NCBI GenBank assembly: GCA_039680605.1
Contig: JBDKTA010000015.1
Coordinates: forward strand, 78,661 to 142,660
Source of the DNA: Planctomycetaceae bacterium
GTDB taxonomy: Bacteria > Planctomycetota > Phycisphaerae > SM23-33
Direction: 5' to 3'
DNA: 64,000 nucleotides
This document shows, piece by piece, positions 7,355 to 17,165 of the stretch (the stretch's first letter is position 1; the number at the start of each line of letters is the position of its first letter). The notes beneath the pieces are model-generated. The model saw only the letters and a list, made by a program, of their open reading frames with translations, ran no database searches and was not told the origin of the DNA. The position numbers and the translations under genes were made by a program.

Positions 7355-9634
7355 TCATCCGATGGCGATGATCGACTGCATTTCGCTCTGGAGGCGCAGG
7401 AGTTTGGCGTAGGTGCCTTCGGGGAGGGCGGATAGGTCGTCGTGCGATCCTTGCTCGATGATCTTGCCTTTGTCGAGCACGACGAGGTGGTCGGCCTTGC
7501 GCAGGGTCGAGAGGCGATGCGCGATGGCGATGGTGGTGCGGTTGGCCACCAGGCGAGCCAGGGCTTCCTGGATGAGCTTCTCGGTCTGCGTGTCGACGGA
7601 GCTGGTCGCCTCGTCGAGGATCAGGATCGCCGGGTCTGAAAGAATCGCCCGGGCGATGCTGATACGCTGGCGTTCGCCGCCGCTGAGCGTGTGGCCGCGC
7701 TCGCCGATGAGGGTGTCGTACCCGTCGGGAAAGCTGACGATGAAGTCGTGGGCATTGGCGGCCTTGCTGGCGGCGATGATCTGGTCGATGGTCGCGTCGG
7801 GACAGCCGTAGGCGATGTTGCGGGCGACGGTCTCGTGAAAGAGGAACGGTTCCTGCAGCACCACGCCGATGTGGCGGCGGAGGGTCTCGACGTCGTAGTC
7901 GCGCACGTCGACGCCGTCGACGAGGATCTGCCCCTCGAGCACGTCGTAGAAGCGGCAGATCAGGTTCACCAGCGTCGTCTTGCCGCCGCCGGAGGGTCCG
8001 GCCAGGCCCAGCATCTTGCCCGGGTCCACCTTCAGCGAGACGTCGTGGAGGACCTTGCGCACGCCGTCGTAGCTGAAGCTGACGTTTCGCAGCTCGATGG
8101 CCCCGCGCACGGCGGCGGCGCTGTGGGCGGCGTGTTTGGAGAAGATCGCCGGTTCGGCGTCGAGGATCTCGAAGATGCGCTGCACGGAGCTGGCGGCGCG
8201 GTTGAACATGCGGTCGACGTGGGCGATCTGGTGGATGGGGCGGTAGAACATCATCATGTACGCGATGAACGCCATCAGCATTCCCACGGTCATCTGCGGC
8301 TGGGGCGTGCCCCATTCCTTGACAACCCACCAGCCTCCGACGATCCACACCAGCAGCGACCCCAGGTGCGTGCAGAACTCCATTACCGGTCCGAACAGCG
8401 TCCACAGGCCGATCATCGCCACTTCGTTGCGGTAGTACCCGTCGTTGCGGTCGCTGAAGCGGCGGATCTCGCGTTTCTCCTGGCTGAAGGCCTTGATCAC
8501 GCGCACGCCGGGCAGGGCGTCGGCGACGACGGCAGTCAGCAGCCCCCAGCGGTGAAAGAGGCGGTCGAAGCCGCGGTGGAGCAGCTTGTGGAAGATGATC
8601 GTCAGGGCGAGCATCAGGGGCACCGGCAGCAGGACGATGCAGGCGAGCTTCCAGTTCATCACGAACAGCGCCACGCCGACGCCGACGATGGTCAGCACGG
8701 AGGTGGCGATCTGAACGATGGTCCAGGCCAGGAAGTCCCAGATGCGGTCGCTGTCGCTGGTGATTCGCGTCACAAGCGTGCCGGTGGGGCGCTTGGAGAA
8801 GAAGCTCAGGCTCAGCTTGTGCAGGTGGGCGTACGCCAGGTCGCGGATGTCGCGGCTGACCCGCGAGCCCAGCATCGCCATCAGGCGTTCGCGCATGGCC
8901 CCGGCCAAGGCGCCGATCAGCGTCAGCGCCGCCAGGGCGATGACGTAGGTCAGCAGCACGTTGAAATTCGGCGCCTGCCGCGAGCCGCCGGTCCCCAGGC
9001 CCCGGTCCAGCATCGGCTTGGTCAGCCAGGGCATCGCCAGCGCCGTGGCCGTCGTGAACACCGACAGCAGCAACCCCGCCACGGCCCGTCCGCGGTAGGG
9101 GCGGATGTAATCGAATAACCGCGTGAGCACCTTGCGGCGCGACAGGCAGGCCGGGCACGCTTCGGCCCAGGGTGGGATCACCCGCTGGCACTTGTCGCAG
9201 CGGATCTTCTTTTCGTCGCCGCGCGGCGCTTCGGCGTCGGGTTGTTCGTCCTTGCCGTCGATGCGGCGCTCGATCCGTCGGTGGATGCTGGCCACTTCTC
9301 GCGCGTGGCGCAGCGTGTACCGCACCTCGCCCAGCACGCACGAGGCATCGGTCAGGCGCAGGATGCTCATGCCCAGGCCCTCGACCAGCGTCGCCGACGC
9401 CAGCGGCGCCAGGTCGATCCACCGCTGCTGCCATTGCCCCGCCGCGAAACGAAAATCGCCCAGCCGCGCCGACGTCAGGACCAGGTGCCCCTGGCAGTAC
9501 ATGCCCCGGTCGTCGAGATCGTAGCGGGCGTATGCCTGCACGTCCTGCGCTGTCCCGAGCAGCTCGATGAGCTCGGGGGGAATGTGGGCAGCCGGATCGG
9601 GGGAGGCTGGATCAGGTTGTCGATCTACGGTCAT
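7355..9634 (-). CDS. ABC exporter (fused permease-ATPase) with N-terminal extension and zinc ribbon
   Basis: A 759-residue type-1 ABC half-transporter. An N-terminal cytoplasmic part of about 170 residues resembles a PH-like or DUF-type fold and ends in a putative zinc ribbon with two CxxC pairs (CDKC and CPAC near residues 170-190). The transmembrane block with six predicted helices spans roughly 195-480, and the ATPase covers the last 240 residues: Walker A GPSGGGKTTL, signature LSGGERQRISIARAIL, Walker B ILILDEATSSVD, and the switch His in IAIAHRLSTL. Half-transporters of this type homodimerise to export lipids, peptides or drugs; the substrate is not readable here. The ATG at 9634 follows AAGGCAGG; a TTG 21 bases upstream is less likely. 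It converges on the DUF1854 gene, its usual partner. Confidence 0.88.
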   Translation of the reverse strand: MTVDRQPDPASPDPAAHIPPELIELLGTAQDVQAYARYDLDDRGMYCQGHLVLTSARLGDFRFAAGQWQQRWIDLAPLASATLVEGLGMSILRLTDASCVLGEVRYTLRHAREVASIHRRIERRIDGKDEQPDAEAPRGDEKKIRCDKCQRVIPPWAEACPACLSRRKVLTRLFDYIRPYRGRAVAGLLLSVFTTATALAMPWLTKPMLDRGLGTGGSRQAPNFNVLLTYVIALAALTLIGALAGAMRERLMAMLGSRVSRDIRDLAYAHLHKLSLSFFSKRPTGTLVTRITSDSDRIWDFLAWTIVQIATSVLTIVGVGVALFVMNWKLACIVLLPVPLMLALTIIFHKLLHRGFDRLFHRWGLLTAVVADALPGVRVIKAFSQEKREIRRFSDRNDGYYRNEVAMIGLWTLFGPVMEFCTHLGSLLVWIVGGWWVVKEWGTPQPQMTVGMLMAFIAYMMMFYRPIHQIAHVDRMFNRAASSVQRIFEILDAEPAIFSKHAAHSAAAVRGAIELRNVSFSYDGVRKVLHDVSLKVDPGKMLGLAGPSGGGKTTLVNLICRFYDVLEGQILVDGVDVRDYDVETLRRHIGVVLQEPFLFHETVARNIAYGCPDATIDQIIAASKAANAHDFIVSFPDGYDTLIGERGHTLSGGERQRISIARAILSDPAILILDEATSSVDTQTEKLIQEALARLVANRTTIAIAHRLSTLRKADHLVVLDKGKIIEQGSHDDLSALPEGTYAKLLRLQSEMQSIIAIG

Positions 9635-9805
9635 CGCCTGCCTTGTCTGACACAAGAACTACCGCTGGCTGGCGGCGATAGCGGAGAGGGCAGCCGTCCC
9701 GCTGCCCGTTCCTCCCCTGCGTATATGCACGATTCTGCAGCGGATTTCAACCCTTGATTGAAGGCCGCTGAAGCAGTGGCTGTTCTTTTCGCCGTCGGAG
9801 GAGAT

Positions 9806-9811
9806 TATAAT
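9806..9811 (+). promoter_or_regulatory. Possible -10 element for the histidine kinase
   Basis: TATAAT lies about 80 bases upstream of the kinase ATG, in the 255-base divergent gap shared with the ABC exporter. The region at the expected -35 spacing (TTCTTT) is poor, so the call is tentative. Confidence 0.25.
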
Positions 9812-9889
9812 CACGTCTGTCTTCAGGATATTGTTGGTCCGGTCCATGTTTTACGGAACATGTCGAGGTCGACGTGAAAGGAAGTGTTC

Positions 9890-12800
9890 ATGGCGACGGC
9901 ACCTGAACGAACCCCGCCGGCCAGTCCGCGCTGGATGCGGCTGGCTGCTGTCTTTCTGGCGTTGGCGTCGGGTCTGACGGCGGCACAGGCGATCGTCTGC
10001 TGGTTGCTCGACCGGTGGGACTTGGCCTCGTGGGGGCGCGGCCTGGTCCCGATAGCCCCGAGCACCGCGGTGCTGATCCTGCTGCTCAGCGCCTGCGCTG
10101 TTCTGCGCCCGCGCTATCCGTCGCGGGCCGTCGCCGGCGGCCTGGTGCTGCTGGGAGTGCTTGCTGCCATCGCCATGGGGCTGTTGGTGTTGGCCCAGGG
10201 GGCGTTTGACTTCGAATTGCCGCTGGAGCGGTGGTTGTCGCCCACCACCGCCAAGGTGGACGAGATCCCCATCGGGCGAATGTCGCCGCTGACGGCGGCG
10301 GTCTTCCTGCCCATCGCAACGGCGCTGCTGTTCCAATTGCGCCAATGCGGCCGCCGGTGGCTGTGCCAGGCGTCGTCGATTCTGCTTCTTATGGCGAGCC
10401 TATGCCTTTTCGTCGTCCTTCTGAGCTACGCCGCCGGCGCACCGGTTCTCTATGGCAGCCGGACGATTCCCATGGCTTTGCCAACGGCCGTCGCCATGGG
10501 GCTTCTGGGTTTGAGTGTTCTGGCAGGGTCCGGTCCGCAGGTCTGGCCGCTGTCGCTTCTCGTGACGGGGCCTCTGGAATCGGCGTCACCGAACCCCGTT
10601 GCCAAAGGGCCGATCCTGGTTTCCCTGGCGTTGGTTGCGGCCGTGGCGTTCAGCAGCGTTTTTTACGCCCGGCACGAGATATCCCAGGTTCGCCAGGCGG
10701 CATATACGCAACTGTCGGCCATCGCCAAGTTGAAGGTGGACCAGATCGTCGCCTGGCAGAATGAGAGGCTCGCCGATGCGCAACTGGCTGCGATGCACAT
10801 TCTGCAATCCGATGTCGCCCGGTGGTCTGGCGGTGCTGACGAGGCGTCCAAGGCCGCCATCGTAGAGCATCTGCGTATGTTGCAGAGGATCAAAGGATAT
10901 GAGAATGCGATCCTCGCCGACGCCAACGGGCGGCGCCTGTTATCACTGGACGCCCACCTGGAGTCCCTGGACGACAGCGCGGCGCTATTGGTCGCCAGGA
11001 TCGTTGCGTCACGTGCCGCCATGGCGGGCGACCTCCTGCACTGCCCCTCATGCCGGCGGATTCATCACGATGTGGGGGCCCCTGTCCTGGGCGGCGACGG
11101 GCAGCCCATCGCCGTCATTCTCCTGCGGAGCGATCCAGAGCACTCTCTGTATCCGCTTCTCCAGATGTGGCCAACGCCCAGCCGGACTTCGGAGACATTG
11201 CTGATCCGCAAAGAGGCAGACGACGTGCTGTTCCTCAACAAGCTCCGCCACCGCGGCGATGCGGCTTTGACCGTTCGGATTCCGATGTCGAAAGCGGACG
11301 TTCCGGCGGTGCGGGCGGCGATGGGCCAGAGCGGAAGGTTCAGCGGGCGCGATTACCGGGGCGTGGAGGTCCTGGCGGATGTTCGGCCGGTGCCGCTGAC
11401 GCCCTGGTTCATCATCGCCAAGGTGGACGCGCGCGAGATTCTCTCCGAAGCGGCGTATCGCGGATGGGTGGCGCTGCTTCTTGCGGCGCTGCTGACCCTC
11501 ATGACCGGCGGTGCGACGGCGCTGGTGTATCACCGCCGCCAGCGGAATCTCTATCAAAGCCTGTTCCTGGCTGAACGGCAGCGCCGCCAGGTCCAGGAGG
11601 AGATCCGCGCGACGTTCTATGGCATCGGCGACGGCGTGATCTCAACCGACGCGACCGGATGCGTCTCCCGCATGAACGGCGTGGCCGAGCAGTTGACTGG
11701 TTGGACCGAGGCCCAAGCGCTGGGCAAGCCCCTCGATCAGGTCTTTCGCATCATCAATGAGGATACCCGCCTGGAAGTGGAAAGCCCCGTCGGGCGAGTC
11801 CTGCGCGAAGGGGTCATCGTCGGTCTGGCCAACCACACGCTCCTGATCGCCCGCGACGGCAGCGAGTGCCCCATCGCCGACAGCGGCGCGCCGGTTCGCG
11901 ACGAACACGGCCGCACCGCCGGCGTGGTGCTGGTCTTCCGCGACGTGGCCGACCAGCGCCAGTCGCAGCAGGAGATGCTCCGCCTGAACCGCTCGCTGCG
12001 GGCGATCAGCGACTGCAACCAGGCGATCATCCGCGCGACAGAGGAGTCGCTGATGCACGGCGAGATCTGCCGGATCATCCACGGGGTGGGCGGCTATCCA
12101 TTTGTCTGCATCAGCATGAGAGAGGACGACGAAGGCAAGAGCGTCCGCGGCGTCGCCCAGGCGGGGGCAGACCAGGTTTATCTAGACGATGCTCGCGTCA
12201 CCTGGGCCGACACCCCGCGAGGGCGGGGACCCACCGGAACGGCCATCCGCACGGGGCGGCCGAGTATTGTTCAGCGCACGGCCGATGACTCTCGTTATGC
12301 CCCGTGGCGCGAGATGGCTACCGCACACGGGTTCCTTTCCAGCGCGGCGTTTCCCCTGATGCTCGACGGTAAGGCCTTCGGGGCGTTGACCGTTTGCGCC
12401 GGCGTGGCCGACGCCTTCACCCCGCAGGAGGCGGCGCTGCTGGAGGAACTGGCCGGCGATGTGGCGTATGGCGTGGCGGCGCTGCGAACGGCCTCGACGC
12501 TTGGCGCCCAGCAGGAAGAACTGCGGGCGGTTCATGACAACATTTCGATCATGACATTCCTGACGGATCGGGACCGCAACATCGTCTTTGCCAATCGCGC
12601 GGGCGCGCGGTTTGTCGGCTTGCCCCAGGACCAGCTCGTGGGCCAGCGCGTCTGCGGCGTGCTGGGGTGCATCCATGCCAATGACGACCCGCGCGGGTGC
12701 GGGTTTGGCCCCCACTGCCCCCAGTGCTCGCTGCTCCAGACCATCCAGGACACGTTGGCGACGGGACAGGCCCATCAGGACGTCGAGCAGAGAATGGTCC

Positions 12801-14044
12801 GCGTCAAAGACGCACAGCGTCAGGAGGCGGTCCTGATCGCCTCGACGGCGATGATCCAGCCGGCGGGGCAGGCGCGCTTGCTGTTGTGCCTGGAGGACGC
12901 CACCCAGCGCAAGGAGGCCCAGGAGGCTCTGTCGGAAAGCGAGGCGCGATTCCGCTCCTTCATCGAGGCGGCGCCGGAAGGCTTCTTTGTCCAGAGCGAA
13001 GGGCGATTTGCCTTTGTCAACCAGGCCTTGCTCAAGATCATGGGGGCCTCGACGCCTGAGGAACTTCTGGGCAAGGATTTCTTCCCTCGAATCGCTCCGG
13101 AGTATCACCAGAAGGTGCGAGATCGCATCCGCTTTCAGCGCGAGACCGGCCAGGCCGTCTCGGCGATGGACCAGGAATTCCTCCGCCTTGACGGCTCGCG
13201 GGTTCCGGTCGAGACCGCCGCGGCGCCGATCCGCTACAAGGGCGGCGAGGCGAATCTGGTTTTCGTCCGCGACATCACCGATCGCCGCCGGCTCCAGGAG
13301 CAGCTTCGACAGTCGCAGAAGATGGAGGCTATCGGACAACTGGCCGGCGGAGTGGCTCACGACTTCCGCAATCAACTCACCGTGATCAAAGGCTTCGCCG
13401 AGATGCTCCTGCGTCGCTCGCTGGTTCTGGACAGCGGCGTCGACCAGGTTCAGGAAATCCTCAAGGCCGCCCAGCGTTCCACTCTCCTGACCGGTCAACT
13501 GCTGGCCTTCAGCCGAACGCAGATGCTGACTCCCCAGCGGGTGGATCTGGTGGAGATCGTAGTCGACATCATCAAGGCCGTCCCGCACATGGTTGGCGAG
13601 CACGTGCGCCTTTCGGTGTCCGCCTCTTGCGATCGATGCCTGGTGGAAGTCGACCCCACCCAGCTGCAGCAGGCCCTGATCAACCTGGTGGCCAACGCCC
13701 GCGACGCCATGCCCGACGGCGGCGAACTGACGATCGAGGTCTCCCGCAGGCGGCTGGACGATCCGATCCTCCAGAAATATCCCGACGCCGTCGCGGGGGT
13801 CTATGCAGCCGTGGCGGTCGCCGACACTGGATGTGGTATGGACGATGCGACCCTGTCCAGACTCTTCGAGCCGTTCTTCACGACCAAGGAAGTGGGGCGC
13901 GGCACCGGGCTGGGGCTGGCCATGGTCTACGGTTTCGTCAAGCAGAGCGGTGGAATCATCGACGTCGAGAGCCGCCTCGGGCAGGGCAGCACCTTCACGC
14001 TTTACTTTCCCCAGTGCGACGATGCTCAGGCAACGGGTTCGTAG
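9890..14044 (+). CDS. Multi-PAS/GAF membrane sensor histidine kinase
   Basis: A 1384-residue sensor kinase. The first 220 residues hold several hydrophobic helices, followed by an extracytoplasmic sensing region (about 260-510) and a further helix near 525-545 ([16 protein letters not shown]). The cytoplasmic part has a PAS (about 570-685, ending [10 protein letters not shown]), a GAF (about 700-860), a second PAS (about 885-1010) with a cysteine cluster ([17 protein letters not shown]), a third PAS (about 1015-1140), then HisKA with [11 protein letters not shown] (phospho-acceptor H1157) and an HATPase with [28 protein letters not shown] and [11 protein letters not shown]. There is no receiver domain and no adjacent response regulator, so its partner is unknown. 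ATG 9890 follows AAAGGAAG; GTG 9884 is also in frame. Confidence 0.9.
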   Translation: MATAPERTPPASPRWMRLAAVFLALASGLTAAQAIVCWLLDRWDLASWGRGLVPIAPSTAVLILLLSACAVLRPRYPSRAVAGGLVLLGVLAAIAMGLLVLAQGAFDFELPLERWLSPTTAKVDEIPIGRMSPLTAAVFLPIATALLFQLRQCGRRWLCQASSILLLMASLCLFVVLLSYAAGAPVLYGSRTIPMALPTAVAMGLLGLSVLAGSGPQVWPLSLLVTGPLESASPNPVAKGPILVSLALVAAVAFSSVFYARHEISQVRQAAYTQLSAIAKLKVDQIVAWQNERLADAQLAAMHILQSDVARWSGGADEASKAAIVEHLRMLQRIKGYENAILADANGRRLLSLDAHLESLDDSAALLVARIVASRAAMAGDLLHCPSCRRIHHDVGAPVLGGDGQPIAVILLRSDPEHSLYPLLQMWPTPSRTSETLLIRKEADDVLFLNKLRHRGDAALTVRIPMSKADVPAVRAAMGQSGRFSGRDYRGVEVLADVRPVPLTPWFIIAKVDAREILSEAAYRGWVALLLAALLTLMTGGATALVYHRRQRNLYQSLFLAERQRRQVQEEIRATFYGIGDGVISTDATGCVSRMNGVAEQLTGWTEAQALGKPLDQVFRIINEDTRLEVESPVGRVLREGVIVGLANHTLLIARDGSECPIADSGAPVRDEHGRTAGVVLVFRDVADQRQSQQEMLRLNRSLRAISDCNQAIIRATEESLMHGEICRIIHGVGGYPFVCISMREDDEGKSVRGVAQAGADQVYLDDARVTWADTPRGRGPTGTAIRTGRPSIVQRTADDSRYAPWREMATAHGFLSSAAFPLMLDGKAFGALTVCAGVADAFTPQEAALLEELAGDVAYGVAALRTASTLGAQQEELRAVHDNISIMTFLTDRDRNIVFANRAGARFVGLPQDQLVGQRVCGVLGCIHANDDPRGCGFGPHCPQCSLLQTIQDTLATGQAHQDVEQRMVRVKDAQRQEAVLIASTAMIQPAGQARLLLCLEDATQRKEAQEALSESEARFRSFIEAAPEGFFVQSEGRFAFVNQALLKIMGASTPEELLGKDFFPRIAPEYHQKVRDRIRFQRETGQAVSAMDQEFLRLDGSRVPVETAAAPIRYKGGEANLVFVRDITDRRRLQEQLRQSQKMEAIGQLAGGVAHDFRNQLTVIKGFAEMLLRRSLVLDSGVDQVQEILKAAQRSTLLTGQLLAFSRTQMLTPQRVDLVEIVVDIIKAVPHMVGEHVRLSVSASCDRCLVEVDPTQLQQALINLVANARDAMPDGGELTIEVSRRRLDDPILQKYPDAVAGVYAAVAVADTGCGMDDATLSRLFEPFFTTKEVGRGTGLGLAMVYGFVKQSGGIIDVESRLGQGSTFTLYFPQCDDAQATGS

Positions 14045-14097
14045 CATGCCCCGTATGACGCTGCGGTCCCACCCAAAAGGAAAACTCTTTTGCCAAA

Positions 14098-14185
14098 CGG
14101 AGAGGGCGGGATTCGAACCCGCGGTACCCTTTTGGGGCACACAGCATTTCCAGTGCTGCACATTCGGCCGCTCTGTCACCTCTCC
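14098..14185 (-). tRNA. tRNA-Ser (GGA)
   Basis: On the minus strand the 7-bp acceptor stem GGAGAGG pairs with CCTCTCC, followed by discriminator G. The anticodon loop is CTGGAAA, giving anticodon GGA, which reads serine UCC and UCU codons. A long variable arm typical of tRNA-Ser (GTGCCCCAAAAGGGTACC) and the T-loop GGTTCGAATCC are present. CCA is not encoded. Confidence 0.93.
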
Positions 14186-14262
14186 GGAAAACTTACCTTA
14201 CTATATCGTCTATCCTCGCCGCATGGAACATCGCAGCTTGAAGGTTTGTGTCCGGGGGCGGT

Positions 14263-16455
14263 TCACTTCCTGGTGATGAGCAGATAGTTGATTCGCGTCA
14301 GGCGGCCGGCGCGGAGGCGGTCGTGGCTGGAGAGGGTCAATCGCCCGTCTTTGACCTCGACGCTCTTGACGATCTCGCGGTGCTCGCCGCGGTTGACGAC
14401 CAGGTCTCTGCAGAACTCCACGCCGTTGGCGACGACCGTGCCGTTCTCGATCTTGCCCTCGGCGTCGCCGATGCAGACCGTCACCTCGTACGTGCCGTTG
14501 GCCAGCAGGATGCTCCAGGTGCTGCGGGGCATGAAGGCCACCTGCGTACACTTGAGCGGGTCGGCCCCTTTACGCCGCGCGGCCGAGGCGGTCATGTCCA
14601 CGTTCCAGCCGTACGCCCGATCGCCATGAACGCCGAACATCTCGCCGCTGTCGACAAAATAGCCCTCGACGGCCGCATCCTTGGGACCGAAGTTGATCTT
14701 GATCCCGCCGCCGGCGTCGCCCGAGACGCGCGTGAGGGTGACGGGTTTCGCCGCGGCCGCGGCGGGGCCTTTGTCGGTCCAGGTGCGCGCGGTCAGGATG
14801 GTCTTAGCCTTGAGCGTCAGCGGTTTGTCATAGACCGGCGAGGCCGCCGTCGGCTCCGATCCGTCGAGCGTATAGCGGATGACGGCGCCCTTCAGCAGCG
14901 GCCGCAACTCGACCGAGCCCTGGCCGACGAAAACCGTGCGGCCGACCTGGCCGTCCACGACGACCTGCGAGGCGTAAAGCTCTTGCCGCAGCGAATCGAG
15001 GGCCGCTTTCAGGCGGGCCAGCGTGTCGGCGCTCTGCTGCGAGAGACCTGTCTTGCCTTCGACTGGCCCCATGATGCCATGGATCTTCTCGACGGTCTTG
15101 GCCGCCTGCGCTTCGACGGCTTGGAAGTCCGCAAGCGTTGCTTGTCCGGCGAGGGCCTTTTGCCGCTGCTGGCTGCAGGCGGCCACGATCTGGAGATACA
15201 GGTCTTTTGTGCCGCTGTGCAGCACCTTGTCCAGGTCGCTCGGGTCGAGGCGGATCAGCCTGCCGTCGCCGGCCTTGAGGCCATCCAGAGCGACCGTCCA
15301 GGCCGGTTGGATAATGCGCACGGCGTTGGGCGCGGCGCCGGGGGGCGGCAGGATTTCTGCCACGTCAGCGCCCGGGCCGAAGGTCAGGTGGACGGTGCGC
15401 GCCGGCGCCTCGGGGCGGCGGGTGAAGTTCGTCCGCTTGTCGACGACCATCACGTAAGCGGGCTTGCTATTGCCGGCCTTGAAGTTCTCGAAGCCGTCCT
15501 CGACGACCAGCACACCGGCCAGCAGCGAATCGTCCATGCTCTCGATGAGCTTGCCTGCCCCGACATCGAGCGCGCCGTAGGGTTTATCGCCGCCGCCGGC
15601 GGTGTGGTACACGCCCGTGCTGCGGCAGCCGAAAACGTGCCGCCCGACGACCCCGTTGATGTACGCGCCGACCTCGGCGTTGGTCCGGTAGACGTTGCCG
15701 GTCTTGGCGTTCCACTGCGGGCGCTTGCCCGAAGAGGAATAGGCAAACGACATCACGCCCGAGGCCCCGTACGCCACGGCTGAGTAGTTCTGGAAACGGA
15801 TCTCGCTGTCGGCGACGGATTCTCGCGCGGCCAGGGCGGCGTAGATCGGCCAGAAGGTCATGTTGAGCTTGTTGGCGTTGAGTCGGTCGCCTTCGAGCGA
15901 GTTGCAGTAATTCATGCGCTTGATATGGTCGGGCCCGGTGTTGTTGTACCCGAAGGCGTAATTCTGCGTCGAGAGTACGGGCATGGGGGTGCGGGCCTGG
16001 TGGCCGGGGTTGGGGTTCTCGGCCAGGTATGCGATGAGCGTCGGGTGGTTTTCCTTGAGCCATCCGGCGCACTGCAGCGTCTGTCGCGGCAGGCCCGAGG
16101 CGTTGTCCCAGAGGTTGAACCCGATCACGCTGGGGTGTTTGAAGACCTTGTCGCCCAGGGCCTGGAGCTTGGGCAGGTCGTACCAGATGGCCGCGACCAT
16201 GATCTTCATGTCGTTGGCCTTGGCGTTGTCGAGCCCGCCGGCTCCGTCCATGAGGACGTTGAAGCCGGCCGCCTTGGCGGTGGCGTAGAACTCGCTGCTG
16301 TAGTCATGCCCGGTGCGGTAATGGAACCCGACCACCGCCCACTCCCGCAGCGAAAACCGCTTCATGCAATCCAGCGGTGGATGCAGCGGCTCATAGGCCG
16401 CCGCAGGCAGGGCAAGCCACAGGATCGTTACAACGAGCAGCATCTTGCGAAGCAT
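14263..16455 (-). CDS. Secreted glycosidase-like protein with chitobiase-type and malectin-like C-terminal domains
   Basis: A 730-residue exported protein. Residues 1-21 are a signal peptide ending AAA-YEP. The next 280 residues read like a TIM-barrel glycoside hydrolase: WAVVGFHYRTG, AAGFNVLMDGAGG, MVAAIWYDLPKL, IGFNLWDNASGL, PVLSTQNYAFG, and MTFWPIYAALA. Around residue 520 is a chitobiase/beta-hexosaminidase C-terminal-type domain (IRYTLDGSEPT, PLTLKAKT), and the last 140 residues resemble a malectin-like carbohydrate-binding module (INFGPKD, GYFVDSG, YGWNVD, YEVTVCIGDAE). I could not place catalytic acids or a GH family. It is probably an outer polysaccharide-acting protein. The ATG at 16455 has CTGGAG upstream. 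It stands alone. Confidence 0.75.
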   Translation of the reverse strand: MLRKMLLVVTILWLALPAAAYEPLHPPLDCMKRFSLREWAVVGFHYRTGHDYSSEFYATAKAAGFNVLMDGAGGLDNAKANDMKIMVAAIWYDLPKLQALGDKVFKHPSVIGFNLWDNASGLPRQTLQCAGWLKENHPTLIAYLAENPNPGHQARTPMPVLSTQNYAFGYNNTGPDHIKRMNYCNSLEGDRLNANKLNMTFWPIYAALAARESVADSEIRFQNYSAVAYGASGVMSFAYSSSGKRPQWNAKTGNVYRTNAEVGAYINGVVGRHVFGCRSTGVYHTAGGGDKPYGALDVGAGKLIESMDDSLLAGVLVVEDGFENFKAGNSKPAYVMVVDKRTNFTRRPEAPARTVHLTFGPGADVAEILPPPGAAPNAVRIIQPAWTVALDGLKAGDGRLIRLDPSDLDKVLHSGTKDLYLQIVAACSQQRQKALAGQATLADFQAVEAQAAKTVEKIHGIMGPVEGKTGLSQQSADTLARLKAALDSLRQELYASQVVVDGQVGRTVFVGQGSVELRPLLKGAVIRYTLDGSEPTAASPVYDKPLTLKAKTILTARTWTDKGPAAAAAKPVTLTRVSGDAGGGIKINFGPKDAAVEGYFVDSGEMFGVHGDRAYGWNVDMTASAARRKGADPLKCTQVAFMPRSTWSILLANGTYEVTVCIGDAEGKIENGTVVANGVEFCRDLVVNRGEHREIVKSVEVKDGRLTLSSHDRLRAGRLTRINYLLITRK

Positions 16456-16550
16456 GGCGATCTCCAGAAAAGGTTCCACGTAAGGAACACGGTACAGGAG
16501 CGATGGTTCTTACGCCAGAGGGAGCTAACGGGGGATAAAGATCGGCCGGA

Positions 16551-16849
16551 TCATTTTCTATTCTGCCAATAGCCGGGTTTGCGGTGGAGGTGCATTATCG
16601 CCAGAATCTTCACGCCCTGAGAGTGACTATGGTAGACAACACCATAGGGGAAATGCCGGATTCGACAGCGACGAGTGCGCTAGCCCGCCAAGGGCCAAGC
16701 AAGGGGATTCTTCAGTATCCGGTCGGTTGCCTGTCGCGATTCCCAGGCAAATTCAAATCCCAAACCCGCGCCTGTTGGTTGTAGTAATCAATGGCCTCGT
16801 TCAGTTCCGCTTCCGCAGCCGGATGAAATTCGATATGCACCGACTTCAC
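16551..16849 (-). pseudogene. Broken ParE/RelE-family toxin
   Basis: The GTG start at 16849 overlaps the antitoxin stop. The first 26 codons (VKSVHIEFHPAAEAELNEAI...) fit the ParE/RelE toxin family. The sequence then needs a one-base shift near 16770 to continue as GLGFEFAWESRQATDRILKN, and an in-frame TAG interrupts WPLAG before RTRRCRIRHFPYGVVYH continues in the same frame to a TGA at 16551 (end HLHRKPGYWQNRK). Two separate lesions, a frameshift and a nonsense codon, make it a toxin remnant unless the assembly has errors. Confidence 0.8.
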
Positions 16850-17067
16850 CTTTTCTGGTCGATCTTGCGGAAGACTTCCTCTGCGGGAATCCCTTTCACC
16901 TGCCCGCTGTCCATCTCATCAAGCCGTTTTTCAGCTTCCTCGGCCCAGGCGGCGTCTATCTCTTCTGCATTGGGCCGATCAAAACTTGACATGAGAGCAT
17001 CGATCAGTGCTGCCCGTTCGGTGGGGGGGAGGCGTAATGCCCGTTCTTTGATTTCCTGCGCGGTCAT
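16846..17067 (-). CDS. Addiction module antitoxin (TIGR02574-like)
   Basis: A 73-residue protein that matches the small putative addiction module component family: LRLPPTERAALIDALMSSFD in the first half, then EIDAAWAEEAEKRLDEMDSG and GIPAEEVFRKI. Members are usually encoded just before a ParE/RelE-type toxin and overlap it. Here the toxin reading frame, sharing the GTGA junction, is disrupted by a frameshift and a stop codon (16551-16849), so the antitoxin seems to be a survivor. An ATG at 17067 is preceded by a run containing GGAGCC. It ends an isolated two-gene unit, close to the CoA activase gene's 3' end. Confidence 0.85.
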   Translation of the reverse strand: MTAQEIKERALRLPPTERAALIDALMSSFDRPNAEEIDAAWAEEAEKRLDEMDSGQVKGIPAEEVFRKIDQKR

Positions 17068-17165
17068 GGTCAGGCTCCGACTTCAATTTCATTCTACCGC
17101 GACGAATAACGGTTAGCAATTTGCTGAACGTCTTACGTTGCCAGAATGAACGCCTTGCGGCGGTA

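Noticed and set aside
12182..14179. A minus-strand frame across the histidine kinase
   Set aside because: It lies antisense to HisKA/HATPase motifs and shows no family features.
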